Positions 61,101 to 64,000 of a DNA stretch of 64,000 nucleotides are shown one piece after another. Source of the stretch: Symbiodinium natans (lineage: Eukaryota; Sar; Dinophyceae; Suessiales; Symbiodiniaceae); the NCBI GenBank assembly GCA_905221605.1, contig CAJNDS010001813.1, positions 501,934 to 565,933 on the forward strand, written 5' to 3'. Within the stretch, counting starts at the first letter, position 1, and the number at the start of each line of letters is the position of its first letter. The notes beneath the pieces were generated by a model that worked only from the letters and a program-made list of their open reading frames with translations, made no database searches and was not told the DNA's origin. The position numbers were made by a program, and so were the translations under genes.

Positions 61101-63873
61101 CAAGCCTCCCAGGTCTGTGGCAAGTAGCCGTAGTTCCAATAGATGGGGCCTCGCGGGACAGCTTTCAACCCAGGTTCGAGGTTTGAGGTTTGGGGTTTGG
61201 GGTTTAGGGTTTAACCCCTGAACCCTAAACCCAAAACCCTCAATCCGAAACCCTAAACCCTAAGCTTTAGGGTTTCGGGCACGTTAAGGGCTTGAGGTTC
61301 AGGATTTCGGTGGCACTCATAGCTCAGGGTTTGTAGGGGTTTTGGGCGTTTCAGGGTTGGCTTCTGTAAGATCACCCCAGCACCCCCATAACCCCTTCAC
61401 CACCAAATGCCCAAAAGCTTGTACCCCAGATCCCTAAACCCTAAACCCTAAACCTTAAACCCTAAATCCCCAAACGCAGAGGAGGAGTCTGGAAGGCTGA
61501 GGCAAGTTCCATGGTACTCGCGAAGCTTGCCCTTCCTCAGCTCTCCGCGGTTTGGGGTTTAGGGTTTAGGGTTTAGGGTTTAGGGTTTAGGGTTTAGGGT
61601 GAGGAAACGTCACAGGGATGGTCCCAGAGCTTCTGTAAAGGGTGTAGTAGGTTTAGATTTTAGGGCTGAGGGTCCGGTACCTTCTTTCACGTGGGTACAT
61701 GGTCCCTTAGTAGGGTCAAAGGGTTCTGAAGTATGGCCCCTTGGGTTTTATGAACCATGAACTACCCTAAGGTTTATGGTTTAAGGTTTAGGGTTTAGGG
61801 CGTAGGGTTTAGCTATCCAGGGCTTAGGGTTTCAGGTTTAGGTTTTGGGGTTTATGAGGGCTCACAGTCTTGGGGGTCTTTGAGCCAAGCTGCTTGGTGT
61901 CTTGAGCAATGGGGTTCGACGACTCCTCAGATGCTCCCCTTTAGAAACATTCTTGTTAACACGTGATGAGGGGTTTAGGGTTTGGGGTGTAGGGGTTTAG
62001 GGGTTTAGGGGTTTAGGGTTTAGGGTTTGGGGCTCAGACAAGAACTACCATAAACACCCGAAGAAACGCTAGGAGATGAGCATCCAGGGCTCTTTCTCTG
62101 GGAAGGTCAGGGGAGTCATACTCAGACCCCTTCTTGGAGGGTTTAGGGTTTAGGGTTTAGGGTTTTAGGGTTTAGGGTTTAGGGTTTAGGGTTTAGGGGT
62201 TAGGGTTTAGGGTTTAGGGTTTCGGGTTTAGGGTTTAGGGTTTAGGGTTGAGGGGTACTTATAACCCCTATGATAAGTCTACTTATAACCTACTTACGGG
62301 ACTTGGGGGGCTTATAAGTGCAGTTATAACTGGGGTAATAAGTACCCTGAACCTTCAAGTAAGGATGTACCCCTTTCAGAGGTTCCCGTAATCTACTCCT
62401 CCTAATAGGGTCCTGATCATGCTGGGGGTTTAGGGTTTAGGGTTTAGGGTTTAGGGTTTAGGGTTTAGGGTTTAGGGTGCCTTAGAGGATCTCTAGAAAG
62501 GGTCCCTAAACCCAAAGGTGCAAACCCAAACCCTAAACCCTTGGACTCGGATTACTCGAGGACTGGCGGGCATCAGGGTCGCTCCAAAAACGAAGCCCTA
62601 AAGGCCCCTACGCTCGAAACTTTAAGGCAAAAAATGAGGGGAGACGAAAAGTCGGCAGTGAGGGTTTAGGGTTTAGGGTTTAGGGTTTAATTAGGGTTTA
62701 GGGTTTAGGGTTGAGGTTGGGTTCGGGTGCTTGGGGCCATTTGCGTTTAGTGGGGTGCCCTAAACCCAAACCCCCAAACCCCCAAACCCCCCAAACCCCC
62801 AAACCCTGTACAACATCGTCACCTTCTGAAGTACAAGGGAGTCCCCAAAACATCCCCCAAAGCGTTCTTTCCAATCCCCTAAAACCTGGGTTTAGCTAGG
62901 GTTTAGGGTTTAGGGTTTAGGGTGTAGGGTTTATTTAGGGTTTAGGGTTTAGTGCTTAGGGTTAGGGTTTAGGGGTAAACCCCAAGCTCCCTAGACCAAA
63001 CCCCACACCCGAAGCCCCCAAACTCCTAAGCCCTGAACCCGAAAGCACTTTCTTAACGCCAAACTCTAAACCGGAGACTTTTGCAGGTTTAGGGGTTTAG
63101 GAGTGTAGGGGTTTCAGGATTCGAGGGTCATAGAGGAAGGAAGGTTTAGGATAGTCCTTCGTCGCGATCTCCATCTTGTCCTTTGTGTTCTTGGGAATCT
63201 CCGTGACCATCCAGTAAATTCCATCCTCCTCCCACGCATGGCTTGAAAACAAAATGGTGTAGCAAACCCTAAACCCTAGACACTCAACCCTAAACCCCAA
63301 ACACAAACACTGGCCGTGACGGTTTAGGCCATGAGTGCCCCTACTGTTTAGGGTTTAGGGTTTCGGGCGTAGGGTTCAGGGTTTAGGGTCCGGGGTTCAA
63401 GGCTTAGTTCAGAGTTTAGGGTTTTGGGTTCAGGGCTTAGAGTTTAGGGCGTAGGGCTCAGGGTTTAGGGCTCAGGGTGTAGGTTCAGGGTTCATTGTTT
63501 GGCGGGCCGTAGCCTGGCGCAAGTTGGCCCACTTGTTTTTTACACTTCAGCGTTCCCGAGCGAAACCCCAAAAAGCGACCTCGACGCTAAGCCCTAAGCC
63601 CTAAGCCCTAAGCTCTAAGCCCTAAGCCCTAAGCCCTAAGCCCGAAGCCCGAAGCCCGAAGCCCTAAGCCTTATAAGCCTTATAAGCCTTATAAGCCTTA
63701 TAAGCCCTAAGCCCTAAGCCCTAAGCCCTATAAACCTAAACGCCCTAAACCCTAAACGCCCTAAACCCTAAACCCTCTAAACCCTCTAAACCCTAAAAGC
63801 CCTAAACCCTAAAAGCCCTAAACCCGAAGCCTGCCTCAGTCTGCAGGGGCAGGTCATGCCAGGGTGAGATCTC
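43074..63873 (-). CDS. Soluble inorganic pyrophosphatase, family I, 14 visible exons, 5' partial
   Basis: Gene-level entry. Minus-strand exons follow the eukaryotic pyrophosphatase from SPWHDLPL to THGYWKQL in order. The enzyme splits pyrophosphate to two phosphates with Mg and drives biosynthetic reactions forward. Active-site pieces are present: EIPKNTKDKMEIATK, KGKLR, YWNYGYLPQTWEDP, GDNDPVDV (three Mg-binding Asp), AMIDDGE, DWK, and WYKTPDGKP. The visible exons code for about 200 residues. Most junctions keep phase with GC or GA donors and AG acceptors. The N-terminal exon(s) lie beyond the right edge. A whole copia retrotransposon sits in the intron between the YKTPDGKP and NEFGFDE exons. 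Intron 53,856-56,978 holds an island without telomere-like repeats. Confidence 0.95.
43559..43655. mobile_element. MITE family B copy with a C run
   Basis: TTGGGATGTCCCCCAATTGT to GGGGAACATCCCAA, with a run of about 15 C in the centre. Confidence 0.78.
44026..44077 (-). CDS. Pyrophosphatase exon: NEFGFDE
   Basis: After the split Lys codon it reads NEFGFDEAPLDQTAALK, matching GKPxNxFxF of the family. Acceptor CCAG, GC donor after AAG. Confidence 0.92.
44498..44502. other. Target-site duplication CCCTA (left)
   Basis: CCCTA next to the 3' LTR. The same five bases follow the other LTR at 52,324-52,328. They are part of a CCCTAAA repeat. Confidence 0.9.
44503..44614 (-). repeat. 3' LTR of the copia element
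   Basis: 112 bp, identical to the copy at 52,212-52,323. In element sense it runs TGCAAAATTG...GATTTTCA. It is very short for an LTR. Confidence 0.97.
44615..44622 (-). promoter_or_regulatory. Polypurine tract of the copia element
   Basis: AGAAGGGG lies immediately upstream of the 3' LTR in element sense, the expected place for the plus-strand primer. Confidence 0.85.
44739..47507 (-). CDS. pol: Copia polyprotein: methyltransferase-like domain, reverse transcriptase, RNase H
   Basis: 922 codons from ATG at 47,507. Residues 118-340 resemble a C5-cytosine methyltransferase: a motif I-like strand (VDVMEIYSPKRFTEHAPRLG), GGPPCEAFS at 183-191 like motif IV GGPPCQPFS, and FLHEHPWSADSW at 234-245. 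RT follows from about 405, with Asp500 (GSWDISRA) and VHGDDF at 580-585 as the catalytic Asp pair. RNase H has Asp766, Glu805 (STGESEY) and Asp839 (ETDSNAAK). It overlaps the integrase frame by 14 bp and is in the Gag frame. RT and RNase H make the cDNA. The function of the methyltransferase-like domain is unknown. Confidence 0.95.
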   Translation of the reverse strand: MSADERARRAYYDLDEPPPAQSEPSAASGIKRTAEEPPESLDPRATSSGDVEELVSQPVVQQQAEEQPPQSMQALSSLKRETALLVQGMVRNKYRAEQVDVTEQEVMDIASLCTAMGAVDVMEIYSPKRFTEHAPRLGLLPGYAVDLCETKPNSEEHWDLSREEDRKELEELIDAEEPRLLTGGPPCEAFSRLQALNQKRVSPEVRKKRREQGEQHLHLSIKMYRKQMEKGRYFLHEHPWSADSWYDEEVKALAEDERVYVVKGPMCKWEMKANDVAGNEGYVRKETGWMTNSPVLAEILQGECSNKQGGLWHRHVRLIGGIARGAAVYPPKLVNAVLKGLKEQMVEDGSLSAVDAYAAGPVPEEPSMPAGNWYQYWDDVNGGYLDSEGVLKARQLEMEYIHKQGVWKRVPLDQCIQETGKQPIPLKWVDTNKGDHTNPNLRSRLVVKDIKARKGPEDQLDPAMLFSAMPPLEAVRILTSMLMSKQRSKHGRPLRLGSWDISRAHFYGTPKRNIYVKLPEEEGAGEGECGLLLKSMYGTQDAPAIWQDHYTQTLIQAGWKRGRSNGAVFYHPVLDARVLVHGDDFLCLGDEAAQEALDKTLREAYELKRTGEVGIGVAGSNQITFLNRVIRLEQHSGRPCAVIEADSRHAELLIEELGLNNGKGVETADVKKSVDQQLLEAKAAALPPEMVKQYRSLVMRAAYLAQDRADIGHAVKTLSRKMVMPTDADWGNLKRLARYLKQYPYAKLVYEQQREPTKLRIQVAADHAGDAVTRRSTTGMIAFYGQHPIKHSSNVQSTIALSTGESEYYALVKAGSTGLGIQSLLEDWSCELEVVLETDSNAAKGQGSRIGLGKARHVQTRYLWLQERVAADHLRIHKVLGEKNCSDILTKSVGGPTLRKHLKTLGVQLSSEKSRGHKELLL
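47494..49014 (-). CDS. int: Copia integrase
   Basis: 506 codons from 49,014, but codon one is TTG and the frame stays open upstream past 49,160 inside the Gag frame. A true ATG start is therefore unlikely, and the product is probably made by frameshift. A zinc-binding H...H...C-X2-C region (HEVLGHVQYREWCRHC) is at 46-61. The catalytic triad fits Asp90 (VACDYC), Asp150 (AKSDGEP) and Glu188 (NGLAEVA). The rest is basic and proline-rich. The enzyme inserts the cDNA. The stop overlaps the next frame by 14 bp. Confidence 0.93.
   Translation of the reverse strand: MCAGEVAGPEAPAQSPEGEEEGEVEVAAPKQVRSPIEPTAAEIAEHEVLGHVQYREWCRHCVAARGIGQQHRSREQRERQNDGLPTVACDYCFMGQDDGKVKPILVIKDSKTQAIAATFVEAKGTDPYAIKFWQGFVKHLGYKKFIAKSDGEPAIKAMKAKAIDGLKGIEAISQETPEGDHQANGLAEVAVREVKRQVRVMKSSLEEKLGITLSDEDPVLAWLPRHGADLLTRYRKGEDGRTPEQRRSGKAWRRPALELGERLFYREAVAAESNKNDLHMKMLEGRYIGHHGGTGALLVITPNGVKRAQGVRRLPPEQRWDAQGWTSLRGYPWDVAHRAGRSHRLNGEGPLPVQGPAPVLAPPVQRRLYILKADVERLGPTPGCPGCTCVLLGESTQVNHTEACRARMMELLAQDERGKARIEAHELRQRRRPEPPEREEELRVADAVGEPEASGVPEAGGRKKKRGTSSPGSPGTLPVGKQTPQKRGAESRPTELEEDGKADVSR
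49047..50828 (-). CDS. gag-pr: Copia Gag-protease
   Basis: 593 codons. The N-terminus is a Gln/Ala-rich coiled coil (residues 1-55). A helical UBN2-type Gag region follows (about 60-290), then a GKGKGK-rich linker and one zinc knuckle C-X2-C-X4-H-X4-C at 362-375. A second GK-rich stretch comes next. DTGAA at 445-449 is the catalytic motif of an aspartic protease. Gag packages the RNA, and the protease cuts the polyprotein. The stop at 49,047 lies in a region where the integrase frame is already open, so pol may be reached by a -1 frameshift. Confidence 0.95.
   Translation of the reverse strand: MDATQVQQLQQTIAAMQAEITALRAQQQQAEQGQAGVAALAQSVAELAQTMRVREKGPDSTRILFDTKALGRPERFNNVEDEFRRWSRSVVNMLASVFGRKFEEVLEWAQEQEDEVKDTDVDLQFGNSPAPASPGGTVTAAADTVEDIPEKGDQVWRLLQHLCTGESEGIVVNSGGGFEAWRRLHRRFDPLSAGRKRNLLRAILSPVRVKGWEHVRQAIDQLDDLIRRYEARKNDAGVREKLSDDLKSTALELLVPTDLEQHLILNKARLNTYEDMKGEIQQLVEVKTKGTVEQPGKIPASSSQGPAPMEVDALTQAISSLMKGKGKGKDPKGKGKGKGGKDGSNRKAQAKNGSVQKFQGNCHNCGKPGHKAADCWSKLKLGNTDSKNKGKPKDKGKGKGKGKHAGSLEEGEAEEPAQEDELGAVELCAVETASQGGRWMKFNYDTGAARTAIPQDWESKGSPAEGPELTFKTASGELITSKGACKISGRDENGRMKGITGSLAPVHKPLVSAYKCAKQGYVGVIQEDEGHLIPRASPLGRKIEKLVKHASAEEKKGTIPLYQEGGVYNFYLEANAVEAAKAATSGFSGQLKA
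50968..52212 (-). CDS. Copia ORF1, unknown basic protein
   Basis: 414 codons upstream of Gag. The product is rich in Lys, Arg, Pro, Ala and Glu, with an RSRSRSRS-type stretch near the middle and an acidic C-terminus (EEEGSEECEGEAE). No catalytic motif or transmembrane segment was seen. The ATG at 52,210-52,212 uses the last base of the LTR and the first two of the PBS. It ends 139 bp before Gag. Ordinary copia elements start with Gag, so this frame is extra. It could bind RNA or chromatin; that is a guess from composition. Confidence 0.8.
   Translation of the reverse strand: MVAWSHSEKGHTRKVTGKGGKGRSTQPRKKGVRSAEALERRKGRKVWAADKGLPGSRRLDQTPAEPEGPPPWKRQCVPGTPPEAFDVNYVKPPQTPPEGRTIEGTSPGTPEEAFKDQGLEQPKTPSIVLTPEEEPSSDSSLLSVVPRDRAEPKARSRSRSRSSCSSAPREGEESVPSAPSVPVRREARVAAILAAGAAEARAKAKARAAGTAIYRRRNRGLVIVPEPAVQPEAAVPTIAALEAAPKAEPKSKGKQKGKGRGLGVWTAAEEDRRVREGWTHKASLDTRLQHLALRQYWAGIDAGKPETRKGGAPLTPTTNYQIRRLAFGWITKVTAGSVGLSLQRALAGRAASGTAGGACSSCDERELRARRAAVAFTTRVEAKAKPNFVYRRPSGQLRSSSEEEGSEECEGEAE
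52199..52211 (-). promoter_or_regulatory. Primer-binding site of the copia element
   Basis: TGGTAGCGTGGAG follows the 5' LTR directly. TGG pairs with a tRNA CCA end, and the first seven bases agree with initiator-Met-type sites (TGGTAGC). The tRNA is not proven. The site overlaps codons 1-5 of ORF1. Confidence 0.75.
52212..52323 (-). repeat. 5' LTR of the copia element
   Basis: 112 bp, identical to the 3' LTR. Its last base is the A of the ATG of ORF1. Confidence 0.97.
52324..52328. other. Target-site duplication CCCTA (right)
   Basis: CCCTA directly outside the 5' LTR, followed by CCCTAAACC repeats. Confidence 0.9.
52413..52442 (-). CDS. Pyrophosphatase exon: YKTPDGKP
   Basis: Thirty nt for YKTPDGKPL plus two bases. 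Acceptor CCAG, GC donor. The intron that follows (44,078-52,412) contains the whole copia element. Confidence 0.94.
52793..52913. repeat. CCCTAAA array
   Basis: About sixteen units with one break, in a pyrophosphatase intron. Confidence 0.94.
53814..53855 (-). CDS. Pyrophosphatase exon: MPGVISGIREWFR
   Basis: Encodes MPGVISGIREWFR plus two bases. The split codon joins to give WFRWYKTPDGK. Acceptor CCGAG, GC donor. Confidence 0.94.
54350..56150. other. Island with almost no telomere-like repeats, inside a pyrophosphatase intron
   Basis: About 1.8 kb of mixed sequence. The minus strand has coding-like frames: 56,016-56,066 (MFLVKCDHCGWNDLLRF then GTGAGA donor; CxxC), 55,795-55,920 (VYPSYYKFIDYGGPPPGERL) and 55,567-55,770 (ending PLDTPTAEATEVRDFVE and a stop). 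A plus-strand frame of 160 codons at 54,633-55,115 shows no recognisable family. It could be a small nested gene or an inserted segment. Confidence 0.5.
56979..57001 (-). CDS. Pyrophosphatase microexon: LLEEVKDL
   Basis: About 14-23 nt reading (LLE)EVKDL. The two bases left join the next exon to give EVKDLMPGV, where animal enzymes have NDVKRLKPG. GT donor. The acceptor is either AAG or GGAG. Confidence 0.65.
57172..57221 (-). CDS. Pyrophosphatase exon: DWKILAI
   Basis: Encodes DWKILAISADDPMASE and part of the next codon. Asp and Lys of DWK belong to the active site. Acceptor CCAG; the 3' end could be a few bases further on. Confidence 0.92.
57578..57722. repeat. Dispersed repeat family E, copy 2
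   Basis: Matches 9,112-9,254 along most of its length. It lies in a pyrophosphatase intron and is followed by a run of C (57,731-57,753). Confidence 0.8.
57897..57932 (-). CDS. Pyrophosphatase exon: VLGALAMIDDGE
   Basis: Encodes VLGALAMIDDGE, matching the VLGxLAMIDxGE motif with a metal-binding Asp. Acceptor GCAG. The donor is uncertain; including one more codon (TGG) would keep the usual spacing to the DWK of the next exon. Confidence 0.92.
58570..59190. other. Repeat-poor block in a pyrophosphatase intron
   Basis: Contains an 86-codon plus-strand frame without recognisable family. A possible minus-strand exon near 58,899-58,960 ends at a canonical GTAAGT donor (58,893-58,898). Not in the order of the pyrophosphatase. 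Confidence 0.45.
59285..59335 (-). CDS. Pyrophosphatase exon: VEIGS...
   Basis: Encodes VEIGSRTHSQGEISQVK. Joined upstream it gives DPVDVVEIGS. Acceptor ACAG, GC donor after AAG. Confidence 0.95.
59948..60007 (-). CDS. Pyrophosphatase exon: DNDPVDV signature
   Basis: Exactly 20 codons, DPTVEHPDLKVKGDNDPVDV. The three Asp of DNDPVD bind the catalytic metals. Acceptor GCAG, GT donor. Confidence 0.97.
60593..60690. repeat. TTTAGGG array
   Basis: About twelve units with one short interruption, in a pyrophosphatase intron. Confidence 0.94.
61106..61161 (-). CDS. Pyrophosphatase exon: NYGYLPQTWE
   Basis: Encodes VPRGPIYWNYGYLPQTWE after a split codon. WNYGxxPQTWE is a hallmark of the eukaryotic enzyme. 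Acceptor GAAAG, GC donor after GAG. Confidence 0.95.
61504..61535 (-). CDS. Pyrophosphatase exon: KGKLR
   Basis: Encodes KGKLREYHGT and one base. The Arg of KGKLR is an active-site residue in the family. Acceptor CTGAG, GC donor. Confidence 0.9.
61891..61925 (-). CDS. Pyrophosphatase exon: NPIAQD
   Basis: Encodes ESSNPIAQDTK and two bases, matching the NPIxQDxK stretch. Acceptor CTGAG, GC donor. Confidence 0.92.
62253..62361. mobile_element. MITE family A, left end replaced by telomere-like repeats
   Basis: The core and right end (ATAAGTACCCTGAACCTTCA...) are present. The left inverted end is missing, and TTTAGGG repeats run up to the break. A shorter right half lies at 27,597-27,648. Confidence 0.75.
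63157..63228 (-). CDS. Pyrophosphatase exon: EIPK...KMEIATK
   Basis: Twenty-four codons containing MVTEIPKNTKDKMEIATK, including the conserved active-site Glu and Lys. Acceptor GGGAG; donor GA after AAG. Confidence 0.95.
63592..63735. repeat. CCCTAAG variant array with CTTATAAG block
   Basis: Units of CCCTAAG and CCCGAAG, then four copies of CCTTATAAG, then CCCTAAG again. Confidence 0.92.
63838..63873 (-). CDS. Pyrophosphatase exon: SPWHDLPL
   Basis: Encodes EISPWHDLPLQT. SPxHDxPL opens the conserved domain. Acceptor GTGCAG; donor is GA (GAGGCA). GAGG occurs at both ends of the intron, so the cut may slide. Confidence 0.9.
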
Positions 63874-64000
63874 CTGCACCGCAAGGTTTAGGTTCTAGGG
63901 TTTAGGGTTTAGGGTTTAGGGTTTAGGGTTTAGGGTTTGTAGGGGTTACAGGGGTAATGGGGTTTATAGGGTTTGTAGGGGCTAGAGGGTTTGTAGGGTT

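Larger units (their letters stand above)
204..64000. repeat. Dispersed telomere-like repeat tracts through the window
   Basis: Short arrays of TTTAGGG or CCCTAAA and one-base variants (TTCAGGG, TCTAGGG, TTTGGGG, CTTAGGG, TTTAAGGG, TTTCGGG) recur every 50-300 bp on both strands, with many changes of orientation. They fill introns; no assigned exon contains a run of them. They are absent from the copia element, from 54.35-56.15 kb apart from single units, and from a few other blocks. Longer arrays are listed separately. Confidence 0.97.

Noticed and set aside
1-64000. CRISPR arrays, bacterial operons, rRNA or tRNA genes
   Set aside because: The regular repeats are telomere-type units without spacer structure. 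No rRNA or cloverleaf tRNA sequence was noticed, and the split genes show this is nuclear eukaryotic DNA.

Overview
The window looks like nuclear DNA of a dinoflagellate. Three features point there: TTTAGGG/CCCTAAA telomere-type repeats everywhere, introns that mostly begin with GC (sometimes GT or GA) and end in AG followed by G, and a Ty1/copia retrotransposon of the glycine/lysine-rich Gag type common in dinoflagellate genomes. The species cannot be named from this sequence.

Most of the 64 kb is intron. Short tracts of TTTAGGG or CCCTAAA, and variants of them, recur every 50-300 bp and change orientation many times. Many of the unique stretches between them are exons, often only 30-100 nt long, almost all on the minus strand. 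No long ORF marks these genes. They were found by translating the unique stretches and checking that motif order and splice phase agree from exon to exon.

Three split genes could be assembled. (1) A serine/threonine protein kinase (CAMK-like) runs from about 18.58 kb down to 1.3 kb, with glycine loop, VAIK-type Lys, alpha-C Glu, HRD, a DFN instead of DFG, APE and DxW motifs in order. (2) A 2-oxoglutarate/Fe(II) dioxygenase of the prolyl-hydroxylase type runs from about 30.27 to 25.9 kb. Upstream coding stretches reach a likely ATG exon at 40.13 kb and may be its N-terminus. (3) A family I soluble inorganic pyrophosphatase runs from 63.87 to 43.07 kb in 14 visible exons, and its first exon(s) lie beyond the right edge.

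A 7,821-bp copia element (44,503-52,323, minus strand) sits inside one intron of the pyrophosphatase gene. It has identical 112-bp LTRs, a CCCTA target duplication within telomere-like repeats, a PPT and a PBS. Its four open frames are an unknown basic ORF, Gag-protease, integrase, and a polyprotein with a cytosine-methyltransferase-like domain ahead of reverse transcriptase and RNase H.

The introns also carry small inverted-repeat (MITE-like) families, two of which touch splice sites. They contain other dispersed repeats, long C/G runs, microsatellites, a stray kinase fragment at 29.0-29.2 kb, and an island at 54.35-56.15 kb without telomere-like repeats. The stretches 18.9-24.4 kb and 40.25-43.0 kb hold further coding-like pieces that could not be assigned to a gene.
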